This document shows, in pieces, positions 22,811-34,576 of a stretch of DNA of 64,000 nt. The stretch is taken from assembly GCA_018389105.1 (NCBI GenBank), contig JACATO010000999.1, positions 372,001 to 436,000 of the forward strand. Direction: 5' to 3'. The notes beneath the pieces were generated by a model, which did not search any database, was not told where the DNA came from, and saw only the letters and a list, made by a program, of their open reading frames with translations. This DNA is from Nautilus pompilius (Eukaryota; Mollusca; Cephalopoda; Nautilida; Nautilidae). How positions within the stretch are numbered: the first letter of the stretch is position 1; every line of letters begins with the position of its first letter. The position numbers and the translations under genes were made by a program.

Positions 22811-25800
22811 AATAAAGTTAATACCCTCACTTTTGTACAATCATCCCTGGGTATGCTTCACAGGTCTGACGTTTAACAAAGAACTACTACCACGTGGTGC
22901 GCCGTCAGAGGACTGCGCCAGTCTTGCGTGTACAGTGACGTGGACATTCGTCCGATAGCCACACATCTGGAAAACGGTCTGGGCCCTGACGTCGGTGAAG
23001 TGCAAGAACAGCACTTGACCATCATTAGCATCGAATCAACATTGAAACTGCTGTTACTGCAATACGTTTTTCAAGAATATTTTGTTTTAAAAAAAAGGTC
23101 ATTTTTTCCTCAGACCCCTGGTTTTACTGCTCCGACAAACGAAACACGTTGACGATTAAATAATATTTTTCGATAGGATCTGAACATTCAAATACGATAG
23201 ACATGAAAACAAATAAGATAATCTTGAAAAGGGGGGGGGGCATACAATGAAGAGATCAGGGTTCTAACACAGGAGCGAGTAGTGCAGAAAATTCACTACT
23301 GTTCCGTTGAAGAATGCGATAACTTAGCAAAGAGATGACGCCACGAGTAGACGAGACATATCCTGCAACCTGCCTCCAACGCCACTGGGGAACTCTCAGC
23401 GATGCGTGGGCCAACGAAAATGTGATCGCAAATTTCTCGTTACTTGTTTAATTTTGTAAAAAACGTAATCGCTCGTACATACTTTTGATGACAGCGGCAA
23501 ACGAGTTGGAACGTTTGCCTTTAATGGCTTACATGGCGAAACTGAATCCTCTCCTCTTTTCACGCTGTCTACATTAAACATATTGGTTTGGGTTGTGTTT
23601 TTTTTTTTTCATATTTACTGTCGTGTGAATACCACGTGGTGTTTTTGTTTTTTAAAGTTCCGGCTAGGATTATATTTCGCCTGACGCACTAATCACCCTC
23701 GCGCTTACCTTCAACACGTGGGTATTTTACCGCGTTTACCGGAATCACTCTTTGGCGGAGGCCCGGAGTCAGATCCCTAATTGCCGCTGAGAAGCCATCA
23801 AATCGCAATAATTCGATCGCGCCATCGGGTGGCTTTCAATGGACCGCCCCAACCCGTCCTATATCTCTCCTGCTTAAAATCCGTTCAAAAACGTTCCGAA
23901 ACGAAATAGGGGTCCTCGTTGATCTGATTACCGATTAAGTTGGGAGATTCTACACGATAGCTGTGCATTCCGTTGTGGCTGTCGTTGCTGGATTGGCTCC
24001 CTCGTCATGGTATCGAGGGTCATCCCACGGCAGAGCTAAAACACTAGCCGAGTGTGGAAAGGGGGCGCTGCAGTCGAAAATAATGCCTACACTCAATCCA
24101 ACTACCCCAACGAGAAGAGTCTACCGTAGCTTCGATGGACTGAGGAGCTCCCGAGAAAAACTCATCCTAGCGATAGAAATCTCGTTGTTTGCTGGTCACT
24201 AAATAACGTAGGATACCGAGCGATGACCACAAGAATGACGGTAGAGGGCGCTACTAACTCGTTAACGGATCGCCTCCAGTGTAATCTACTACTGCTTGGA
24301 GCAGCTCGTCTCCGTCTTATTTAAAATGTACCATCGACAAGTTTCTTAATATATAACTCGCATGTCAGTACGTAACCCTTGACAAATGGGAGTTAACCAT
24401 CACCCCTTGGGGGGCACAAAAATGATTGAAGGTGAATTCTACTGATGCACTTTGTTATCCCTCTATTAGATTTGACGTAGTCACTTACTGATCATCTCCT
24501 TAGCCATACCAGACGTCTGCCATGGATCTGGTCAGGAAATGCATCAAGTGGTGGCAGAGAAGATACAGTTTTACGACTATGACGCGTTTGCATTAACGCT
24601 AGATCTAGAGACGAACACAAAGCCAACTCTCGCGATAACCTCTCATCTTCACTGCAGATTACAGGCCCTCTTAGGGTTAACGGGTGCATCCGCGTCTCTA
24701 CTGATTCTCAATCTGTGCTCAGTTAAAAAAAAAAAAACAACTGTAAACCTTAGAAACTATCGCTGGTTACAGCTTCTTTGTAGATGGATAACAGCCAAAA
24801 AAAGAAGAAGAAACTGCTGATCAGTTGCCAGATAACTGGTTCGGTCAAAGAACGTTACTTTATCAGACTGGAAATAATTTTTCGGATAACGCACGAAAGC
24901 GGAAGGCGTAATTGGTCTCAGAACCATTTCCCGCCATTTGATGCCGTGCTGCTGGCTGACTGTAGGGGTTTGTTCAGGTCATAACCAGAGAGAATTAAAC
25001 CCCAGGTAGTCGTGTCTCTAGCTTTCTAACGAATCTGTTGTTCAACTCATGGCATTTTTGTGCAGGGAAGACGTCCGGAGGAATCAGCCAACCGTGATCT
25101 CTTCGGAATCAGGTCCATAGTTTTATTCAAAGCAACAGTTCGATGAAAACAAGGAAGTGACGTTAACTTTGAAGCACTTTCCTTTTTTTTCCTAAGTTGG
25201 CACACAGTAAATATTCACACGAAGCTATATTTATTACTAACGATAATTATTAGTAGTAATTACAGTATATGATATGCATAAAGAAACACTAAAATACAAA
25301 CACGTATCAAAATATATAATTATACAGCCCCACCATCTTGTTCAGCCATGCAGCACTGTGCGCAGTCGTCACGTACACTGTTTGTGGTTTTCTTGTCAGG
25401 AGAGTTTTGGCATCGCCAAAAACTGTTTGAAAAGGTGTCACGATTTTCTTAAAATAAACTACAGCGGTAAGTTATCGTGATAACGGATCTTGGGTGGTGT
25501 GAAATAAATAGTCTTTATTAGAACACTTTTCTTTCTTTTTGTCTTTAAATCCCGCCACCATGGAAGAATTAGTTCTCGTTTCCTTATCGGGTGTTAGGTG
25601 AAGATGCTGATCTGGACTGTGTGAGATCTGAGGATCAGTGGTTGGCTTTGATTCAAGTTCACTATATAAAGATAAGCTCAAAATTAGATTCATCTTTGTT
25701 GGTTTTTCTCCAGATGACGTAAAAAGATGAGTGGTAAAACTAAGCCTAATTAAAGTTGTAAGTAGTGCACCACGGAGAAAAAAGATCAGCGGATACTACG

Positions 25801-26322
25801 AAGCTGGTCGTGAGTCGTACAGCTCTATAGAAGGTTCATTTGGGCTTTAAATGTAAGAATAAAAATTATAAAGGTAAGCAATGGGCTCAGTTGTTTTTTT
25901 TTTACTGCTTCTGGCATTCAAGGATACAAAGGATCTTGGCGATGTAAAACTTTACATCCGTTGTAATGAGCTAGAAATCAGTCAGTGGGCTTTAATAATA
26001 GAGTGATGGTGCTTGGAACAATCTTTCTGGTGCAGTTCAAGCTCACGCTGAAAGTACATTGAGTGCAGTAGCTTCAAAGAACAGGGAAGTGCTATAGAGT
26101 TGAAAGAGCTCTGTAATTCACTATGGCTACATTACATCCGCTTTATTCCGTTTCGATTTAGACCAATGATAACGAGTAGTGCTGCAGTTGTTCGCTAGGA
26201 ACGTTGGCAGCCGGTGATTCCGTCGTCCAGCGGATAAATCTCTATTTTAGCTATTCTTTCATAACTGCGTGAAATGTTATCTTGCTTTACAGAACTCCAT
26301 CGGTTTTGAATCTGTTAAACTG
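22811..26322. other. No recognisable gene
   Basis: Short frames without domain matches. G10 tract at 23231-23240. A 73-codon minus-strand frame with ATG at 25693-25691 is polar and unrecognised; it is not supported as a gene. Sequence becomes AT-rich from about 25 kb. Confidence 0.5.
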
Positions 26323-26453
26323 CACTGGCCAACATTTTTTCACTTTTTTCTGCTGACTAAAATCCGACACTTGTTTCTTACTAATTTGAGGGCGCTGTAC
26401 TCAAATATCACATTGGTTTTTGCCTATTACGTCAAGTTTTTGTTCTACCGGAT
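26323..26453 (+). repeat. Left terminal inverted repeat
   Basis: About 131 bp pairing in inverted orientation with 27267-27389, with a few mismatches and a small length difference near the outer third. Confidence 0.8.
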
Positions 26454-26468
26454 CTTAAAATGGTTAAC

Positions 26469-26955
26469 TTTTTATTTGGTCAACAAGGAGGATACTCGAA
26501 ATATCCATGTTTCTTGTATCTGTGGGATTGTAGAGCTAAGGACAAGCATTGGACTCAGAAGAACTGGCCGGTGAGAACATGCTTAAATGCTGGAGAACCA
26601 AATATCAGAAACTAACCACTAGTTGATCGGGTAAAAATCATCTTTCCTCCTCTCCACATCAAAATTTTCATCGTCTGGGTTGCAACATGAGCATAAAGGT
26701 CATTTCCTCAACAGTCATCTTGATAAATTTCCTGAAAATCTAGGTGACGTAGGTGATAAGCAAAGTGAAAGGTTCCATCAAGATATACAAGCTATGGAGG
26801 AGCGATACCAAGGAAGGTGGGATACTCACATGATGGCCGACTACTGCTGGAGTATTAAAGAAGAGACTGTCTGGAAATGAAGCACTCCAGAAAAGCCTAC
26901 AAACGAAAATTTAATCCACGAAGGAAGAATGTGTCATTTACTGATATCAGTTGAT
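26469..26955 (+). pseudogene. Relic of an unnamed multicopy invertebrate protein
   Basis: From 26469 one frame reads GGYSKYPCFLYLWDCRAKD, then KHWTQKNWP, a stop, and VKIIFPPLHIK near 26630-26664. A frame change follows, then from about 26680 another frame reads HFLNSHLDKFPENLG, SERFHQDIQAMEERYQG and MMADYCWSIKEE, ending in a stop at 26878. I recall this protein as an uncharacterised, highly repeated family in cnidarian, arthropod and mollusc genomes. In the full-length protein a segment of roughly 100 residues separates PPLHIK from the HFL.SHLD motif; that segment is missing, so the copy is internally deleted. Basic residues after the stop (RKAYKRKF in a shifted frame) fit the usual C-terminus. 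Function unknown. Its position between terminal repeats suggests it is the transposase or cargo of that element. Confidence 0.65.
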
Positions 26956-26977
26956 GTAAATAAACCCATGACTGTCA

Positions 26978-27228
26978 TTGTTTTGTTTGTACGGTATTCT
27001 AAATGAAATGATAAGAATATTCTGGATTAGTTTGTGGCCATTTTTTACTAAGATTCGTTCAATTCTATCATCGATTTATATTTTTCTATTTCTATATTTT
27101 GACCTGATATGTCATAGAAAATCAATATATTTGTTAATCTCAAAATTGATTCATGGTATTGTTTGTTGGAATGGTATTCTAAATAAAATGATAAGAATAG
27201 GATTGAGGTGATTGTGGAAATCATTGTA
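26978..27228 (+). repeat. Imperfect internal direct duplication
   Basis: Sequence around 26978-27040 (GGTATTCTAAATGAAATGATAAGAATA) recurs with few changes around 27160-27228, spaced about 180 bp, inside the inverted-repeat element. Confidence 0.7.
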
Positions 27229-27266
27229 ATCGGGTACTTTTTATGGCGACTGATCGAAAATGGGGG

Positions 27267-27389
27267 TATGCTGTAGAGCAAAAACTTTAAGTGATAGGCA
27301 AAAACCAATGTGATATTTGAGTTCAGCGCCCCCAAATTAGTCAGAAACAAGTCTCAGATATAAGTCAGCAAAAATTGTGTTGACCAGTG
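27267..27389 (-). repeat. Right terminal inverted repeat
   Basis: Reverse complement of the left repeat, outer edge at 27389. The identical core includes the GGGCGCTG block and the following 29 bases up to TGCCTAT. Confidence 0.8.
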
Positions 27390-30300
27390 ATATTGATGGT
27401 CGTCCATTACACCGTCTCCCATCGAAATCGAAACAGGCGGGAATTATTAAATCGTCGGATTTCAGCTTTGCACCCTTTGGCCCACAGTACGTACGACTTC
27501 CTGCTTTGCGTCAGACTTATTTATTTCCACTTTGTTATTGAAAGTATATTTTCGATAATGCCTCAATAAACATCGTTTGAATCTGTTGCTAAAGTCATCA
27601 CGCGGAAATCGAAACAATGAGAATTTCTACAGGAACTCAGTGAGAAGTGCCCAGCGATCCAACATAACACATTACCAGAAGCACGTTTCTGGCTGACTGA
27701 TATGATCTATTGTTCTATTAATAGCTTGTCCTTGTCTCCTATGTCCCCACGGGGATTCATAAATGTTGTACGCATCCCTCCGGAATTGGATTCCTTGGAA
27801 ACGTTGATCAAGAACAAATCGATTGAAAAGAAACCGACAATTTCTCCATTATTGCTTCAAGTTCCAAATCTCACAGAGAACAAAGGACGCCCCGATATGA
27901 GGTTTCGCTGATTGGCAATTAAAGACGTGACACGGATCCAGCACAAGCTAATTTTTAGTCGCTGCATACGGGAAAAAATCGTCTAATATTACCTGCTATG
28001 ACTTTTCACGCTCATTTTTATTAGAATCTGTTTATTGATTAAGCGATTTTTAGAATTATTTCACAGTATTGGATAGAATTAAGCTTCGTCACTTGATTAC
28101 TCTGTCAGCCTGAAAGATTTCACCAGTCTTCATTGTCTAGCATCTTAAGGTGTAGAAAAGCATTTAGCAAGTTTTCGCTGACATTGCTTGTCACGTGATA
28201 AAGCAGTCGTCTCCACGATTACTTGTATAAAGTGTGTATATCGTAACAACTGAGCCCATATATTTTCTAAAATTTCTTTAAGTAAAAAATGAATCCATAT
28301 TGCTGCAAACCCCTTGGTCTTCATAACACGATGAAGCCGGACACATACTCGAACCTCAGCTTATATTTTTAATGGAAATTATTTAGTCTTCTGTCTCAAA
28401 CCGTCTTCGTATCAGTTAAAGTGAAAGTATCGCTTCCTACTTGCTTTAACTTTATGCATAGATGTAACGGGAAAGTCAGTGGGAATTCGGATCTAAGGCA
28501 GAACGAACATTTCGCTAGAAGCTTTCCAGAAATGCCAAAACAAGGCATCCGAACAAATTTCAATCCGTTAAAGCCGCCATGTCAGCTACATATATTCTCC
28601 TATCGATCCACAGCAAGACATCTTTGTTTCTGTTTTTGTCCTCTATCGATTTTCAGCTTAATAGATGACGTCGTTACTAGAGATTCTGGCATTCGCAAGA
28701 AGCCCTTTGTTAACTATTATAGATTTTTGTGATTTTTACAACCAATACTCTATTTAGAAGATGGCAAAAAATATATTACAGATTTACCTCCTATATTTTG
28801 TGTGTAGTCACTAAGTTTCGTTAGCTTTTATTTGCACCCCGCCCGTCACCAGTAACAACGGATCTCTCTGTTCGATGCTATTTCTTGTCTTAAGTGAGAT
28901 AAATACATCTACAGTCGCCATTAACGAAGTGCGAAGATTAGTGGGTACGAAGGTTACGCAGACAAGGAAAAGTTTCAGCTTACATCCGACGAGCTTATTC
29001 GATCTGATAAAAGTGTCAGCCTTGATTCTCGTGCTCTCTAACCCAATTGGCCATTTTGGATACTCTATCTATTTTTAGATTATTATTTTTTTGCTTTCGT
29101 GTTACTTGGTTTTTGTTACTAAAAATAGACTTTATCTTCGGATCTGCTTGAAATTTAGCCGGCTTAAAAAGAAAGTTAATATGGAAAATACAGAACACAA
29201 TCAGTCTAAGACAATGTAAAAAAAAAAGATATATTAAATTAGATAAATTTATTTTGTACAAATGCGTTTTTACCGAATTCTATTTTATATGGACGGATTA
29301 GCTGTGTGCGTCCTTGACCGCGTGTATGAATGGGTATCTGACTGTAGCCTTTATTGTTTTTGACAAACAAACAAAAAAATGTTTTGAGTGGTAAATGCCG
29401 ATAGGTTGCGAATATAACAGCAGAATGTCTGTCAGCGTGACTTATATTTTATGTACACATATAACTGCGAATTTAAATGTCGCTTTACCTTTGGCAAACA
29501 ATTTACAGCTTCACATAGCAATCAATAAAGTTTTGCTTTCCGTATAATATGACATGGAGAGTTTCCAATGTCTGCATCGTGCTCCATCTGATTCTGAGTA
29601 GTTCTGCTGTAACCATAGTTGCGACTCAGATATTTGTAGCATTTAAGCAATAATTTTAGAAAACGTTAAATGCCATTTGATTCAGCTCTGTGGTTTGTTT
29701 TTGTTGTTTTCGTGTTAACTCCCGGGGCAATCGATTTTTAAAATATGCATATCTCTTGATCTTCTTGCCCTTTAATAAAATATGCAGGAACAGTACCTAG
29801 TAACTATTGGCAACGCGCTTATGTAACTCCCTCGTGTATGACTCTGTCGCGGCTTAATGGTTGGCGGTCGAATAATCTGATAAATCAGGTGGTTTTCCTA
29901 AAGTTCTATTGCTTAACTATATCAGGTGTTTATTAAATTAGGGGACAATTTTGGGCACACGCCTCGTACTTAGCCTCTTAAAATGTTGACCATCGCTCGT
30001 CTGTCTAGAAATCCTTTCTGAAATGGACTTTGTTTATCTTTACAGACAAAGTTAACCAGAAATAACCCTTTTGTATTATTCGCAAGTAAATAAGGTTTAA
30101 AAAGTAAAATAAAATAAAATCAGTTGGAATTAGGGGGAGTGGTTTCTATGGTGTTTCTCTTCAAATTTGGTGAAGTGCCGCAGAGCTCGGCGGGTAAACT
30201 AGAGTAGAGAAAAGGGTGAGATAACTAGGCGATCAGAAAACCGAAAAGGGGCTCTTTACCTGAATGAAGCCAAAAAGAAATGTGTTTAAGCCCTCCCGTA

Positions 30301-33300
30301 CAAGTTATTGTCGTCGTCATCAGTAGACCGGCAGATCCAGGGAGATGAACAGGCGGCGGAATGGGTGAGGCAGGTACCCGTTAGAACTCTTCGCTTTTAG
30401 TCGTAAGAGGAAACTAGAAGGCGTTGCTCGGCCGGTTAGATAAGAGGAGCATAAAGTATCCGGCCCGGGGGAGATAATCTAAGCCCGTAAAGGAAAAACG
30501 GAAGTCATTTCCATTTCAACCGAGTGTCAGGAAAGAAAGGTGACATTCGTGCTTCTACAGTTTTGATCCCCGTGGAATCGCAGGGTTCCAAACCGGACGC
30601 CCTGCTGTAAAGTCAGACCACGCGGTGACAGTTCCTGCATCTTCCTAAGTACGTTTTCATCTGTAAGCGATGTGAAGCGCGTCTACTGGAGCAGATGGAT
30701 TACCTAATGCAAGGACACCGATAGGAAATCAATAACATGGTTGCAAACATGGGAGGGAGATGTTAGACGCTCTTTCGTCGTGTTTTCCTCCGCACATCCT
30801 TCGAGGCCGCTAGATCTGTTCTAGCAGCGAGACAATCCTGTTCTCCCTAGGATGGGTGGGGGGGGCGGGGCGGCTGACTTGCGCGTGTGTGATAACGACA
30901 AGATCGGCTGAGAGGAAAAGTAGTTTCACCCTTTTGAATAACCCAAATGTTTATTATGAAATACACGGATAGTAGTCCGCTCATTCAATTAGAATGATTA
31001 TATTAAAAAATATCCAAGATTTTCAGGATACAAGACGCGAGTGGCGGCGTCAAACAGAACGCGTATAGACCGGGGCTCAATTCTCGTTTACTCTTATTAC
31101 ATTATACACGAAATCTTACCCTCCTTGTTTCTGCTGTGCAAATCTACCGGGAATCTTAACTAAATATTAGATTAATATGGAGCCGGAGAATTCTGCCGCT
31201 GGGTGGGTGGCAGGGACGAGTATTGATTTTGTTTGGCCAAAACCGGAGATTATTTGCCCAGAGCTTGTAGCGAACGCTGTAGTTCGCCATCTTGAAAGCA
31301 GCTCTGCTGATTGTTAGAATCGAAGGCAAATCGTCGGCTTGAGAGGTTTGCGAAACCAGAAGTGTTCAGATCCGGTGCCAGCTTCTTGTTTGTATCTTTA
31401 TTGATTGAATTCCGAGGAGCGGAGTTCTAGAAAATTACTGCGGGTTATTATTATTATTATTATTTTAGCGTTGTTTTTATTTGCATTTGTGCCACATCCC
31501 GGTCGCTAATATTCGCCGATATGTTTTCCTTCACCGTCTCTCCATCTTTCTTTCTGTCTTCATCCAAACAGAGATTTACGTCTCCAACTGAAGACCTTAT
31601 CACAATATAACTGACCCCCCTTCCACACACACACACAAGCACAAATTCTACAAGAAGATTTTAATAAAAGATACAAACAAAAAAAAACGAATTCATAAAT
31701 TACTAATTTTGCGTAATAACCGAACAAAACAAGTAAATGATAAGCAGGAGGCACTGATGTACGTAAAATTCGCTTGTGCAGATTTTGAAGCATCACACCT
31801 GCGTCGTATCTCAAAGCATCATCAGTATACTACGCTCCCTTCTCTTCCTTAACTCTAGCTATAAATGACTGTTCTGAACTCAAAAGCTTCGCCCGATTTG
31901 CTAACTAAATATCTTCAGAGCAAACCAATTGAGTAAAGCCAGATTGTAGGGTTTCAGTCCAAGGGTCAACGAGGTCTGACAGCTACACTGCAAAAAAAGG
32001 ATTTTAAAAAAAACCAGTCTTACTCAGTGTAAATTATCAATTTATATATTTTTAATAAGCTCAACACGGATCTCTTGTTGCTAAATCACTAGACCGCAGA
32101 GCATCAGTTGGCTTGATGGAACTAGAAACAAGCAGTTCAGACCGAGATACCGAAGACACCGGTCAGTTGTGGGCTCCAAAAATCCAGTTTGTTCGTGTCT
32201 CTTGTGTAGCTTAGCTTTGAGGTAGTAACTGTTAATTTAATAAATTAAAAACACCATACAAGTGTATTATGTAAAACTTTCAGTAATTTGTTTTCTTTTT
32301 TTTTTTGCCTCGATTAAATTGTAGTTTGTTTTTGTTGCTTTTTTCCTAAACCGTGTCCAAAACGGATGCATTCAAATATCAAGACAAACTATCAGAACCG
32401 CTTTACTATGGTGCATTATACACGTTCTCGTGTTTGTCTCGCTTCGAGAAACCGTTGTCGCAATACTCGATTGGCCGAGATGAGATTCGGACCATTACTA
32501 GCCATTTGCTTCTTCTTTCTGATGAGAGTCGCGTCGGTTCGATTTAGGTTTCCCTGACGGGCAGATCACTCGTATAGCGGCATCGAGGAGGGCGCCGTAC
32601 GACGACCATTGTCGCGCAGAATGCCCATCACGATCGGCTAAAGGACTCCTCTCCCTCCGCTAGTCATTGCCCAAGGTGGCCCGGGTAGTCGGAAGCACCT
32701 AGATAAGATGGCGCTACCGACACTCTTGCCTTTTCACCGGCAACTGGCAGCAGGGTTTGTCTTGCAGGACGACAAAGCCAATCGTCAAAGAATCAAAACC
32801 CCGCTAAAGTAGACTGTCGGGCCCGTGTTCCCAGGCTTCTTTGTCTTACTGGTAGTTTCTTTCGGAAAGGTGAGGTTCAGGGATCTCCTTCCGCACAACC
32901 TGCACAATCTGGCCGTAGACCCGAACCAAGAGTGGCAGGAAATATTAAATGGGATGATCAGATCTCTCTTTTCAGTTATTCGAAGAAGATACAACAACTG
33001 CATGCAACCCCGAGACAGTCTCATCCCAAAGTGATCATGCTCATCCTCTTGTAATCCTTTGTTTCGCAGAGCACCAGCAGAAATTTTGATGTCATTCAGC
33101 CATTAACGCGATTTAATGAAACCTATGGATTAATTTGGCTACGTTATTCATTGATTTCTATATCTTATGATTGCTTTGTGTTCTTTCACAGGTGCGATTA
33201 AATATATGATGTCAAACTCCAATAATTCAAGACGTTTTCACCAGTGTATCAAGTCTACCTCAATGCTGGGTTTCTGTTAGTCTTTCTTGGAATAACCGGT

Positions 33301-34540
33301 AAACAAAGTCAACATTCGTAAGAACAAAAATTGGATCCCACCTGTTTTTTCAGCGAAGTAAATACCTTTATCATCGTGGATTTCATTTTCATTTTAAGAT
33401 CATTTAAACAAAAAAACAAACTCAGATTAACTGAAAATAAACAAATAAAAATATTTGCTTTTTATGGTGAATATTAACCTGTTGAAATTCACTTATAATT
33501 CTTTGATCAACACTCGAATTCCTCCCACGGTATTCACCTGCAATGCTGATTATTCATACTCTCGTCGCTTGAAACGGTCTTTCTTAATTGCAATTTGGTT
33601 GCTGATTATCTAAGATTAGTTTTGAAAACTGATATTTTGTTCTTTTATTCTCAATCTTTTCTTGATTAATTTTGTTTAAAATATACAAAAACTAGTGGAG
33701 AAAATTAGTCTAAACCTATATATTTGCATTAATTATACACTTTTAACGTGCACTCCAAACTTTTGCTGAGATTCAGCCAGTCCAGATTTACCGTCTTTTC
33801 CTTATAATTATCCCGTGCATAACAAGGCTTTTCTAAAGTCTATTGTATTATAACTTGAGAGATTATCGCTAAACCAAAAAATATTTGAGTTAATGTTTAT
33901 CGTGTCAAAATTTATTAATTAATTGCGTCTTCCTTTCTCGACGTGGTTTATAATTACTTATACCTTGCCATCGCTCGCAGCTAAAAAACCGGATCTTTTA
34001 CACGTGGTACTTTGCAATGAAACGTGAAATCAACTAAGCAGATTTAGTGTCGAATAAGACCACAAACGCGCAATAAATCAACTTGTGTGTTTATTAATGT
34101 TACGTGTAGTCTCCACAAATAACTAACCTGATCACAAATATTTCGTGAAAATGCGTTTGTTTCCTAAACTTTGCATAGATTAACCAGTAAGATAGAGAAA
34201 TAAAGCCACAATTTATAAGTTGTATGTACAGGAGATCAATCAATCGATCAGAAATTGCCAACATCCCATGAAATCAATCTGGCTTTCTTTCTTTTTTTTT
34301 TCAAATTTGATATTTGCCACAAAATTCTGTTTGGACAAATTTCTTAGCAACAAAGCCATGGAAGCGAAATGCGGTAAATGGGTTTTTAAAAAAGAAGGAA
34401 ATTCTGGTAAATTAAAAGCAATCAGAAACTAGAAAGAACTCCACATATGCTCGGAACGGGAAACGAGTCAACCGCGGGCGCAAGAATGTCCAGACACTTC
34501 TAGTCCTTCAGCTAAACGTGAGAAAACCAATATGGAGACA
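27390..34540. other. No recognisable gene; AT-rich desert
   Basis: Short AT-rich frames only. Small microsatellites: ATT units near 31447-31466 and CA units near 31624-31638. YY1-type motifs at 31285-31293 and 32705-32713. Nothing resembling a splice-bounded conserved exon was found. Confidence 0.5.
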
Positions 34541-34541
34541 A

Positions 34542-34576
<35 letters not shown>
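34541..34576. repeat. (CT)n microsatellite
   Basis: A CT tract with one interruption. Confidence 0.9.

Larger units (their letters stand above)
26323..27389 (+). mobile_element. Small inverted-repeat element carrying an orphan protein relic
   Basis: Two related sequences in opposite orientation bound this 1067-bp segment. Both start CACTGGYCAACA at the outer edges (26323 inward and 27389 inward), continue GCTGACT, then share CTTGTTTCT, GGGCGCTG and a long identical stretch ending TTTTTGCCTAT, to about 26453 and 27267. Such long terminal inverted repeats are the mark of a DNA transposon. A decayed coding block lies between them. No convincing target-site duplication is visible: the left flank has TTAA four bases outside the repeat, but the right flank does not. 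Alternatives are two independent copies of a shorter repeat inserted head to head. Confidence 0.6.

Noticed and set aside
28838..28856. CCGCCCGTCACC motif as in the 3' end of small-subunit rRNA
   Set aside because: Isolated short match with unrelated flanks.
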